Positions 16,170 to 22,774 of a stretch of 23,896 nt of DNA are shown one piece after another. Within the stretch, counting starts at the first letter, position 1; each line of letters starts with the position of its first letter. The DNA comes from CAYTSA01 sp964440345 (GTDB lineage: Bacteria > Desulfobacterota > Desulfovibrionia > Desulfovibrionales > Desulfovibrionaceae), in the NCBI GenBank assembly GCA_964440345.1, contig CAYTSA010000060.1, positions 1 to 23,896 on the forward strand, in the 5' to 3' direction. A program made the translations under genes and the position numbers. The notes beneath the pieces are model-generated. The model was not told where the DNA came from and searched no databases. It saw nothing but the letters and a program-made list of their open reading frames with translations.

Positions 16170-16490
16170 TACGCTTCTCCTTATGCATGCTGGCGGCGGC
16201 GTGCCGCACGAATACCGCAATCAGGGCGGGCAGCCCCAGTCATTTTCCACGAACGGTTCCGTGAATCGGTGAACGGTCAGCTTCCCCCAACAAAAAAATC
16301 ATCCCACGTTCAAGGCAATAAACAGGTTTACAGTGACTTCGTCAAGTTGCCGTCAAACAGAGCGCGTACATTCATGTGACACTTTTCACGGGAGAAAAGG
16401 TCCATGACATTTCCAGCCAACTGTAGTAAAGATTGACCATTAATTTCATTTTACAAGAAGGGATCGTTCTGCTCAATTTTAGGGGGAAAA
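16170..16490. other. Divergent intergenic region
   Basis: 320 bp between the operon's first gene (minus) and the chemoreceptor gene (plus), with no gene. It holds a candidate minus-strand promoter (listed separately). GAACGGT occurs twice as a direct repeat (around 16250 and 16270), the first inside an imperfect inverted repeat bounded by CACG and CGTG. A TAAAGATT at about 16426 vaguely resembles a flagellar sigma-28 -35 element, but I see no matching GCCGATAA. Confidence 0.5.
16317..16345 (-). promoter_or_regulatory. Candidate sigma-70 promoter for the liv-ligase operon
   Basis: On the minus strand, TTGACG (16340-16345), a 17-bp spacer and TTTATT (16317-16322). Five of six and four of six bases match consensus. 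It would give a leader of about 140 nt before the CBS-ACT start. Found by eye only. Confidence 0.4.
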
Positions 16491-18203
16491 ATGCAGATAA
16501 AACACCGGGTCACGTTGTCCATTATTTTTATGTTCATGGTCTCATGCGCCATGTTCGCCGCAGACTGGAGCCACGCCGGCGAGGCCTCGTCCCTGCAAGT
16601 GGGTTTGTTGGTCTTGGCAGGGCTGGCCGCAGCAATCATTATTTACTTCATTAACATGCATCTGAGCGCGCCTCTTGAAGGCTTGAAAAAGTACGCCAAC
16701 GCCGTGACCCGGGGGGAAAAGGCCACGGAGCCGCAGGGGGTGTTTCTTGGCGAATTGAAAACCCTCAAAGACGCGCTTACCCATATGGTGAATGAGCAGC
16801 AGAAATTGATTGAGGTTTCCAAAGCCAAAGAGGCCGAGTCTCAACGCTTGGCTGATGAAGCCCGTAGCGCCTTGCAACGCTCTAACGAGCATGAAGAGAA
16901 GACCGTGGGCATGGTGGAGTCCATGAAAAAGGCCGCGGCCAAAGCAGAGAGCGTTTCAGCCCAGATTTTTCAAGCCATAGAAGAATTGACCAGCCAGGTG
17001 GATCAGGTGAGCGGCGGCGTAATTGTCCAGCGCGACAGGATGACTGAAACCGCCACCGCCATGGAAGAGATGAACGGCACGGTCATAGAAGTGGCCCGCA
17101 ACGCCTCTGACGCTGCTGAGTCCGCCGACAAAGCCAAGACCAACGCCCAGGAGGGCTCCCAGGGCGTGCACGACGCCGTGGAAGGCATCCAACGGGTGGA
17201 GTCAAAGGTCTTGCAGCTGAAAGAAACCATGTCCCAACTGGGAGAACAGGCCAACACCATCGGCAACATCATTACTGTGATCAACGACATCGCCGACCAG
17301 ACCAACCTGCTGGCTCTGAACGCCGCCATTGAGGCGGCCCGGGCAGGCGAGGCCGGCCGCGGCTTTGCCGTGGTGGCGGACGAGGTCCGCAAGCTGGCCG
17401 AAAAAACCATGTCCGCCACCAAGGACGTGGGCGACGCCGTGCACAAGATTCAAAACCACGCCAAAGAAAACGTAAAGGCCGTGGAGTCCGCCGCCGAGGA
17501 CATCGTCCAGAGCGCCCAGGTGGCCACGGAGTCCGGCAAGTTCATGGAAGAGATTGTGAGCATTGTGGAGTCCACTTCCATGCAGGTGGCTTCAATAGCT
17601 ACAGCCAGCGAGGAACAATCCGCAGCCAGCGAGGAAATCAACCACGCCGTGACTGATGTGACCCGCGTGGCCCAGGAAACCGCAGACGGCATGGAGCAGT
17701 CGGCCGCCGCCTTGGTTCAGGTTTCCGGCCTGGTGGAGGAGCTGGACATGATGATCCGCTCCATGGCCAAAGGCAGCCTGGAAGGCGCGGTGTCCGATAA
17801 GCTGGTAGAATGGAACGATAACCTTTCTGTGAAGGTAAAAGCAATAGATGACCAGCACAAAGAGCTGGTGAATTTGATCAACAAGCTTAACGACGCCATG
17901 CGCCAGCGCCGCTCCAAAGAGATGATGCTGGAGGTGGTGGACGAGCTGAAGAACTACACCGTGAATCATTTCAAGAAGGAAGAGCAATTATTCGATAAAT
18001 ACGGGTACCCCGAAACCGAGCAGCACAAGAAAGCGCACCAAGCCTTTGTGGAAAAGGTGCTGGATTTTGAAAAAGGCCTCAAGGACGGCTCCGCCAAAGT
18101 GACAATGGACGTGATGCGCTTTCTCAAGGACTGGCTCATCCAGCACATCCAGGGCGTGGACAAACGCTACGGCCCGTTTCTGAACGAGCACGGGGTGAAG
18201 TAA
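16491..18203 (+). CDS. Methyl-accepting chemotaxis protein with C-terminal hemerythrin domain (DcrH-like)
   Basis: 570 residues; GGGGG lies about five bases before ATG 16491. Two membrane segments (about 7-24 and 36-54) are separated by only about a dozen residues, so there is almost no periplasmic sensor. A HAMP-like region and long coiled coil follow. The conserved chemoreceptor hairpin tip is at about 267-304 (IADQTNLLALNAAIEAARAG, then GFAVVADEVRKLAE). The C-terminal domain, from about 438, is a bacteriohemerythrin with all seven di-iron ligands visible: His456, His493 and Glu497 (HFKKE), His512 and His516 (HKKAH), His552 and Asp557 (HIQGVD). This matches DcrH of Desulfovibrio, in which oxygen or redox state is read in the cytoplasm to steer CheA-driven aerotaxis. 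It is a single-gene unit divergent from the operon. Confidence 0.95.
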   Translation: MQIKHRVTLSIIFMFMVSCAMFAADWSHAGEASSLQVGLLVLAGLAAAIIIYFINMHLSAPLEGLKKYANAVTRGEKATEPQGVFLGELKTLKDALTHMVNEQQKLIEVSKAKEAESQRLADEARSALQRSNEHEEKTVGMVESMKKAAAKAESVSAQIFQAIEELTSQVDQVSGGVIVQRDRMTETATAMEEMNGTVIEVARNASDAAESADKAKTNAQEGSQGVHDAVEGIQRVESKVLQLKETMSQLGEQANTIGNIITVINDIADQTNLLALNAAIEAARAGEAGRGFAVVADEVRKLAEKTMSATKDVGDAVHKIQNHAKENVKAVESAAEDIVQSAQVATESGKFMEEIVSIVESTSMQVASIATASEEQSAASEEINHAVTDVTRVAQETADGMEQSAAALVQVSGLVEELDMMIRSMAKGSLEGAVSDKLVEWNDNLSVKVKAIDDQHKELVNLINKLNDAMRQRRSKEMMLEVVDELKNYTVNHFKKEEQLFDKYGYPETEQHKKAHQAFVEKVLDFEKGLKDGSAKVTMDVMRFLKDWLIQHIQGVDKRYGPFLNEHGVK

Positions 18204-18544
18204 GCAACACGAAGAATGAACCGCAGATGCACATAAAGGTGAGCAACGCAAAGGCGAAGCCGGTCGCGAGCGCAGCGACGCGACAGCGTTGCGACAGCCG
18301 CATCCCCGAAGCTGCGTAGCGGCGCAGGGGGGCGGCGTCATATGGTAATCCATAAGACGACGCGTGACCGCAGCGGCAAACCCGATTTGCTGCGCTGGGG
18401 ACGAGGACGAAGTGTAAATCCTGCACGTATCCGCAGGATAGGTGCAGGACGAAGCGAGAGGATGAACGACGCGTGAGCTCGCACCTGCCTGAAAACATTT
18501 TAACACAGATGTCGGCGGATACATGTCACACTGCGTTCGCGCTA
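18204..18544. other. 340-bp stretch without a credible gene, rich in inverted repeats
   Basis: Frames here are shadow-like and none has a convincing start with ribosome site. The stretch is dense in short GC inverted repeats: GTCGCG/CGCGAC around 18265-18285; an imperfect CGCAG/CTGCG stem around 18370-18394; and two mutually exclusive hairpins at 18418-18448. The left edge (CCGCAGATGCAC near 18221) and right edge (CACAGATG near 18503) resemble the CGCAGATG-type dispersed sequence seen in many bacteria. It could be a decayed repeat, an sRNA or both. Confidence 0.5.
18418..18448. other. Overlapping alternative hairpins
   Basis: ATCCTGC (18418-18424) can pair with GCAGGAT (18433-18439), or CCTGCAC (18420-18426) can pair with GTGCAGG (18442-18448). 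Both stems are perfect over 7 bp and share the left arm, so they exclude each other. No T-run follows. Confidence 0.5.
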
Positions 18545-18676
18545 CTATTTTCTTTTACGCGCCTGTAGCAATTCATGCAGGGGTATCTTCGCCAGCAACT
18601 CCTGCTTCAGAGCCTCAGCCTTTTGACGCGATTCCGGGGACATTGCTTCGCGAAGTGTTGCAAACTTATTCGTCAT
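18545..18676 (-). pseudogene. N-terminal remnant of an XRE/HigA-like antitoxin
   Basis: 43 codons from ATG 18676 to TAG, with AAGGA seven bases before the start. The product begins MTNKFATLREAMSPES and ends IPLHELLQARKRK. The pattern 'LRxxMSPExxxxAExLxxELLxxxPLHELxQAR' is the standard N-terminus of a family of XRE-type antitoxins (HigA-like, partners of a RelE/HigB-type toxin). In the intact family the helix-turn-helix begins right after QAR, and here a stop follows three codons later, so the DNA-binding domain is missing. No toxin gene is recognisable in the 77 bp upstream. It is either a decayed toxin-antitoxin gene or a short expressed protein; its good ribosome site leaves the second option open. 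Confidence 0.6.
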
Positions 18677-18753
18677 GGAGCAGTCCTTGCACCAGAGTGA
18701 ACAGCGGCTATTGAATCAAATGCACTCAAAAACGTGATTAATGATTATCCCCC

Positions 18754-19176
18754 TCACCGCCGGCGCACGTTGTACACCGCCCGGCCCTCGGCCACAGAAC
18801 GGTCTGGCGCAGAACCGGAAAAGGCTCGCATGGCTACTGCGGCCACGCGGTTGCCCATGCGTTGCACTTGCGCTTCGGCAAAAATGTCTTCGACCGGAGC
18901 GGGCAGTAGGTAGTCGATGCGGATGTCCACAGTAGCGATGCGGTCCTCAACCGTGCACAGGGTCCAGGCGGCCAGGCCGCCTGTGGCGTCCAGCAGGGAG
19001 CCGACCACTCCGCCGTGCAGGGCCGGCCGGCGGGCGTCGCCCACCAGCTCCGCCCGGTAGGGCATGCGCATACGCGCTGCGCCCTCGGCGGCGTGTTCCA
19101 CCTTCAGCCCCAGCCAGGCGTTGAAGGGGATGTCGTTTTCCATGAAGCGGACCAAATCCTTCACGGCGTTCTCCAC
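18754..19176 (-). CDS. PaaI-type hotdog-fold thioesterase
   Basis: 140 residues from GTG 19176; an internal ATG at 19143 would give 129 residues. Neither has a strong ribosome site at good spacing, so the start is uncertain. The hotdog signature HGGVVGSLLDATGG (54-67) contains the HGG and the acidic Asp that activates water in PaaI-like acyl-CoA thioesterases. The second strand set TVDIRIDYLLPA (82-93) is also typical. It hydrolyses an acyl-CoA to free acid and CoA, often for housekeeping of stalled phenylacetyl- or similar CoA esters. Soluble, likely a tetramer. It lies 28 bp downstream of the small 74-residue gene, probably in the same transcript. A link to the acyl-CoA ligase of the main operon is possible but unproven. 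Confidence 0.88.
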   Translation of the reverse strand: MENAVKDLVRFMENDIPFNAWLGLKVEHAAEGAARMRMPYRAELVGDARRPALHGGVVGSLLDATGGLAAWTLCTVEDRIATVDIRIDYLLPAPVEDIFAEAQVQRMGNRVAAVAMRAFSGSAPDRSVAEGRAVYNVRRR

Positions 19177-19204
19177 ACAATCACAGCTTTTTGAAGCAGA
19201 TAGC

Positions 19205-19429
19205 TCACGCGCCTTCCAGCAGTTCGCTCATTGGGTATTCCATGGGCTCAGGGCGCATGTTTGGTTCAGAGTGATAGTCAGTGTGGGTCCAGACCCAGAT
19301 GCGGCTGCTGGGATCGTCAGTTTCGCAACAGCTTTGGCTGTAGAGCTTGGCGGCCACAAGGGCGCTGTCCGCTTGGATAGTCATGGGACCACACTTGGAG
19401 CTGGTCGACATGACGACGAAACTCGGCAT
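19205..19429 (-). CDS. Small protein of unknown function
   Basis: 74 residues from ATG 19429, with AGAGG about eight bases upstream and a good sigma-70-like promoter 72 bp upstream, which together support a real gene. The N-terminus MPSFVVMSTSSKCGPMTI is moderately hydrophobic but too short for a signal peptide. The C-terminal half is acidic and polar with several Met-Pro-Glu steps. Three cysteines (13, 34, 35) could bind metal or form a disulfide. I do not recognise a family. It is followed by the thioesterase gene, with which it is probably cotranscribed. Confidence 0.65.
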   Translation of the reverse strand: MPSFVVMSTSSKCGPMTIQADSALVAAKLYSQSCCETDDPSSRIWVWTHTDYHSEPNMRPEPMEYPMSELLEGA

Positions 19430-19500
19430 GGCAGAACCTCTTTGTTCAAAAGTGTACGGGATGGCGCAAGATAGAGATTAGCGCCAAAGGCATAACAATG

Positions 19501-19529
19501 TCTATATAACGAATAAATGCGACGGTCAA
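19501..19529 (-). promoter_or_regulatory. Sigma-70 promoter for the small-protein/thioesterase unit
   Basis: On the minus strand, TTGACC (19524-19529), a 17-bp spacer and TATAGA (19501-19506): five of six and four of six consensus matches at optimal spacing. Transcription would begin near 19494, about 65 nt before ATG 19429. Confidence 0.65.
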
Positions 19530-19820
19530 ATGACAAATCTGTCAAGATGTGCGCGAGTAAGTCGGTAGAGAATTGTAACAATGAGAAAGTTTAGATGCTC
19601 TTATTGCTTAAAGCAGAATGTTGTTGTCATCCTGCTCCGGGGGCTTCGCAGCCTGGCCCGGTCCGTGCAGAGCGCGGCTGTGGCCGTTCTTATAACTTCG
19701 AGCAACAAAAGGACGCCCATTTTGTGCTCTCAGAAATAAGCATTTTCCTGAAACGATTGGAAATTGTTCCAGGGGCGGGCGTTATCGCAACGCGAAAGTC
19801 CGCAAAAGTATGCAAGGATC

Positions 19821-19854
19821 AAAAAATCAGCCCGGAAGCATGCGCTTCCGGGCT
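19821..19854 (-). terminator. Rho-independent terminator of the cold-shock gene
   Basis: A perfect 11-bp stem (AGCCCGGAAGC / GCTTCCGGGCT) with a four-base loop at 19829-19854, followed on the minus strand by GATTTTTT (19821-19828). It lies about 100 bp past the cold-shock stop codon, leaving a sizeable 3' untranslated region. Confidence 0.9.
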
Positions 19855-19954
19855 GGTGCTGCCGGTAAGGAATATGCCTGCAAGGGGGAACCGTTTATCC
19901 GAAATATTCCGCACAGGAAACTCGGACGGAGTCCCGGCAGGTCCGCCGCCGTGA

Positions 19955-20161
19955 TCAGCTCACACGGACCACATTCGCTGCGCGGACCCCTTTATCGCCA
20001 TCTACGATGTCGAAGGACACTCGCTCGCCTTCCTGCAACGTCTTAAAACCGTCAGTCTTGATGGCTGAAAAGTGGACGAAAACATCATCTCCGCCATCCT
20101 GTTGGATGAACCCAAAACCTTTTTTTTCGTTAAACCATTTAACGACGCCTTCATTCGACAT
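19955..20161 (-). CDS. Cold-shock domain protein, CspA family
   Basis: 68 residues from ATG 20161, with a strong GGAGGAG ribosome site; the longer frame to 20209 is not needed. Single-stranded RNA/DNA-binding OB fold: GVVKWFN at 5-11, RNP1 KGFGFI (14-19), RNP2 VFVHF (27-31), and the usual EGERVSFDIVDGDKGVRAANV end. It acts as an RNA chaperone that melts secondary structure, in the cytoplasm. Length is standard. A monocistronic unit ending at the strong terminator. An AT-rich region of about 260 bp lies upstream, so a long cold-responsive leader as in E. coli cspA is possible, but I could not fix the promoter. Confidence 0.96.
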   Translation of the reverse strand: MSNEGVVKWFNEKKGFGFIQQDGGDDVFVHFSAIKTDGFKTLQEGERVSFDIVDGDKGVRAANVVRVS

Positions 20162-20423
20162 AACTGCTTCTCCTCCTGATGTGCAACTGGAAAACATGAT
20201 ACAAACCATACCGATTGAACTGCTGAATACAGATTTTCAGTGCGGGTGGCAAGGAAAAAAACTGTTTTAACAAAAATGAAAAAATCAAGCTAAAATATGC
20301 TGCAATTGGTTGAAATTCCGAGAACTTGTTCCATTGAAAATTTGCTGTGGCCTTTGCTGGAGTAAGGAAAAAAACAAAAAAAAACGGTTGCGACAGAAAA
20401 AATGCATGCAGCAAGCGGTCCGG
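20162..20423. other. AT-rich region upstream of the cold-shock gene
   Basis: 262 bp with no gene. On the minus strand it begins, just after the sialidase-like stop, with long T-runs (around 20370-20405) that may help end that transcript, although no strong stem precedes them. The rest is AT-rich and probably holds the cold-shock promoter and leader. Several TTGA/TTGC and TA-rich hexamers occur, none convincing enough to name. Confidence 0.45.
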
Positions 20424-22034
20424 TCAGGAGAAATCGGTAGGGAAAAAACGTGTGCAGGCCACATGGGACGAGTAGCTGCGCCGATAGTCCGGCGCTTCGC
20501 CGTCCGCCCAGTGGTAGACGCAGACAAATGAATCCGGCTCCGGCTCGGCCCAGCCTGAGTAGCCAAAATCCCCCAGCCCGGCTTTGCGGTTTTCTCGCAG
20601 CCGCAGGATGTTTTGCTCCTGCCAACGGTGCGGCGGTCCCTGGCCAGGCGACCATTCCCAGGCGTATTCGCGCAAAAATCGAGGCTCGTTGATTTCCAGG
20701 CGCAGATAGCGCCATCGGCTGCGGCTGGGGCCTGCGGCTCCTTCCCGCTCTGGGGCCGGGCACAGGTGCGCCGGGGCTTTGTCCGTGCGCGGCGGCGAGC
20801 CCCACAGCACGGCGCGCATGGCCAGTTGGGGCGCGGAAATGGCGTAGCGCCGGCGCAGCTGACCGTTCACCCGCAGTTCCAGGGACCCGGCGTTGTAGTC
20901 TATGTGAATACGGTTGCTGCGGCCTTCAGGGACAGCGACTGGCCTGGACCTGGGCAGGCAAGGAACAATGCGGCCAGGCTCTATGCGCCACCAGACGCCC
21001 AGCTTCAGGCCCACGGTCCCCGGTCCGTCGCCAAATGCTTCCACCTCTGCTTCCAGGCTGGCCCGGGCAGTGGCCGGGTCGCTCAACGGGCGCAGCGCAA
21101 AAAGAACCGGTTTGTCAGGTTCGGTGTGCATGTCCATATATGCGCCGGTCAGGTTCAGCTCGCCCCAGACTAGGCTGTGCGGCTGGAAATCTTGCCACTG
21201 GTCCAGGTCGCCCAGCCAGGCGGAAACGCCGCTGGCCGGGGATACGTCGCGGTAGGTGACGAGCAGCTTGCCGGTCCGGGTCAGGCCCAGGCACGGCCGG
21301 TGGCCGATGAGCGGCGTTGGCGCCGGCTCTGTCCAGGTGCGGCCCATGTCGCTGCTCAGGCAGTAGTACATGGGCTCGAAGACCATGCTGTTTTCCCGCA
21401 TGAGCAGCAGCAACCGGCTGTCGGGCAGTTTGGTCATGGACGGCTCGCACAGGGCCAGATACCGGCTGGACGCCGCCAGAGACCGCTGGCGCCAGTTCAC
21501 GCCATGGTTTGTGGTGCAAAAGACGCCCACGTCAATGGGCGGCTGCCCCAGCCAGGGGTAGGGGCTGACGGGCCGAATATCCTGCCCGGCGGTGAGCAAT
21601 ATTCCGGCGTTTTGCAAACCGGAGGATGATTCTCCGGACAACTCCTCCGGAGCGACAGGCAGCAGCCGGTCAGGTATGCCATAGCCCAGCCCGTGCATGG
21701 GGCTTGGCGACCAGGTTTGGCCGCGGTCCAGGCTCCAGCAGGAGAACGGCGGATCGTCGCAGACCATGGCCAGCTCGTCTCCCCCCAGCGCCGCCAGCCG
21801 GGGGCAGTGGCCGGCGGACGGGTGGACCATGTATGGTCCGTCCCAGCTTTTGCCTCGGTTGTCGCTGGTCTTGGCCAGAATGCGCCGCCGGTCGGCCACG
21901 TGCTTGTCCGCCTCCCGGTATACGGCAACAAGCCGGCCGTCGGACAGGGCCGCCACATCCGGAAAACAGAGATAGTGACCAGACCGGCCGTCAACCACGG
22001 CGTGGCGGCTGCTGTCGTCGTGCAGCGAGTTCAT
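20424..22034 (-). CDS. Sialidase-fold (BNR/Asp-box beta-propeller) protein
   Basis: 536 residues. Four Asp boxes of the S-x-D-x-G-x-T-W type are visible: SDNRGKSW (57-64), SLDRGQTW (101-108), TTNHGVNW (174-181), SSDMGRTW (227-234). The early YLCFPDVAALSDGRLVAVYRE and late DFGYSGWAEPEPDSFVCVYHWADG stretches are typical first and last blades of the six-bladed sialidase superfamily. Between them, from about 340 to 480, lies a segment with a jelly-roll feel (IHIDYNAGSLELRVNGQLRRRY), perhaps an inserted domain. There is no signal peptide, so it is predicted cytoplasmic, unusual for an exo-sialidase; sialic acid as substrate is unproven. No clear ribosome site precedes ATG 22034. The amphi-Trp gene ends 46 bp upstream, so the two may be cotranscribed. 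Confidence 0.82.
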   Translation of the reverse strand: MNSLHDDSSRHAVVDGRSGHYLCFPDVAALSDGRLVAVYREADKHVADRRRILAKTSDNRGKSWDGPYMVHPSAGHCPRLAALGGDELAMVCDDPPFSCWSLDRGQTWSPSPMHGLGYGIPDRLLPVAPEELSGESSSGLQNAGILLTAGQDIRPVSPYPWLGQPPIDVGVFCTTNHGVNWRQRSLAASSRYLALCEPSMTKLPDSRLLLLMRENSMVFEPMYYCLSSDMGRTWTEPAPTPLIGHRPCLGLTRTGKLLVTYRDVSPASGVSAWLGDLDQWQDFQPHSLVWGELNLTGAYMDMHTEPDKPVLFALRPLSDPATARASLEAEVEAFGDGPGTVGLKLGVWWRIEPGRIVPCLPRSRPVAVPEGRSNRIHIDYNAGSLELRVNGQLRRRYAISAPQLAMRAVLWGSPPRTDKAPAHLCPAPEREGAAGPSRSRWRYLRLEINEPRFLREYAWEWSPGQGPPHRWQEQNILRLRENRKAGLGDFGYSGWAEPEPDSFVCVYHWADGEAPDYRRSYSSHVACTRFFPTDFS

Positions 22035-22080
22035 GCACTATTCGCTATGTGCAGCGCAGGCGCGGGGCCCGGCGGCACGG

Positions 22081-22359
22081 TCAGGAAACTTCGATTCTGG
22101 GGGCGCTGGAGGAAATGTTTACATCCTGGCCTGCGCCTTTTTTCCAGCACAGTTCAATGGTCAGTTTTTCTTTGTCTTTTTTCTGAGATACTTCCATTTC
22201 CAAATCCACCACAGAAGGCGGCGTGAGAGAGACGGATTCGCCCCCAAGCTGGACGTTAATGAGGCCGGCTTTCAAACCGCTTGCAATGTTCTCCAGATAG
22301 CTGACCACCTGGCCTACTTCCAAGGTTCCATCCAATTTAACTTTACTTTTTTCGCCCAT
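22081..22359 (-). CDS. Amphi-Trp domain protein
   Basis: 92 residues from ATG 22359, where GGAGG lies seven bases upstream; the longer frame from 22434 would run into the repeat and is rejected. The sequence SKVKLDGTLEVGQVVSYLEN, then SGLKAGLINVQLGGESVSLTPP and a charged KKDKEKLTIELCW ending at Trp72, matches my memory of the amphi-Trp domain: a small alternating amphipathic domain with an invariant Trp near the end, found in species with the GAK system and also alone in archaea and bacteria. Biochemical role unknown. It is transcribed toward the sialidase-like gene. The copy of the palindromic repeat lies 25 bp before its start codon, so the repeat may form part of its leader. Confidence 0.88.
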   Translation of the reverse strand: MGEKSKVKLDGTLEVGQVVSYLENIASGLKAGLINVQLGGESVSLTPPSVVDLEMEVSQKKDKEKLTIELCWKKGAGQDVNISSSAPRIEVS

Positions 22360-22384
22360 TGGTTCCTCCAGGGTTTTGCGCATT

Positions 22385-22511
22385 AGCAGGCTGTTGAAAA
22401 ATCCACGATGGCTGCGTTGCTTCAAAAAGCTCAAAATCTCGCGTATTGGATATACACGTCGATCTTGAACTTTTTTTGCGCCTTGCCCTCGTGTTTTTTG
22501 AACAGCCTGCT
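22385..22511. repeat. Near-palindromic dispersed repeat, copy 2
   Basis: About 127 bp bounded by AGCAGGCTGTT (22385-22395) and AACAGCCTGCT (22501-22511), perfect inverted termini over 11 bp, and flanked by T/A runs. The inner part is also largely self-complementary (TCAAAATCTCG against CGATCTTGA). It is closely related to the copy at 10386-10510. It carries no reading frame of note, so if mobile it would be a non-autonomous (MITE-like) element. Confidence 0.85.
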
Positions 22512-22540
22512 AAATCGAAGTTTTTCAACAAACTGTTAAA

Positions 22541-22554
22541 TCTGCACGTGCAGA
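22541..22554. promoter_or_regulatory. Perfect 14-bp palindrome, possible operator
   Basis: TCTGCACGTGCAGA is its own reverse complement. It lies between the repeat and the promoter of the response regulator gene, about 118 bp upstream of that -35 box. A dimeric regulator could bind here; which one is unknown. Confidence 0.4.
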
Positions 22555-22671
22555 ACACGCTTGGCTGACTCTGTGAATGCTTCAGTCTGGAGAAAAAATC
22601 AAGCGCCAGCCTCTGTTGCCTGGAGCAGAAAGTCAAGCATTTGGAGCGCTCACTATTTTTTTTCTGTACGC

Positions 22672-22699
22672 TTGTGCAATGGAAAAAATTGGGTATAGT
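22672..22699 (+). promoter_or_regulatory. Candidate sigma-70 promoter for the response regulator gene
   Basis: TTGTGC (22672-22677), a 16-bp spacer and TATAGT (22694-22699). Transcription would start near 22706, about 70 nt before the start codon. No competing promoter was found in this gap. Confidence 0.5.
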
Positions 22700-22774
22700 A
22701 GGCGTATGCTTGTGACTGCGGTGTCAACGCGCGGGCGAGCTGGGGCTCAGAGCTCAACCGATGAGGGCGAAAAG

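Larger units (their letters stand above)
19430..19954. other. Intergenic region between the small protein gene and the cold-shock gene
   Basis: 525 bp. It holds the promoter at 19501-19529 for the minus-strand unit and the terminator at 19821-19854 for the cold-shock gene. Between about 19580 and 19815 I see no gene; an open frame there runs through the terminator and has no family resemblance. Confidence 0.6.

Noticed and set aside
17988..18524. Minus-strand frame of 178 codons spanning the chemoreceptor end and the noncoding stretch
   Set aside because: Overlaps the hemerythrin domain antisense, and the rest follows a GC-rich inverted-repeat region with no ribosome site or family resemblance.
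19595..19954. Plus-strand frame of 119 codons in the gap before the cold-shock gene
   Set aside because: It reads through the perfect cold-shock terminator hairpin, has no family resemblance and no convincing ribosome site.
22577..22774. N-terminal extension of the response regulator from an upstream ATG
   Set aside because: The receiver fold begins exactly at ATG 22775, which has a good ribosome site, and the candidate promoter lies inside the would-be extension.
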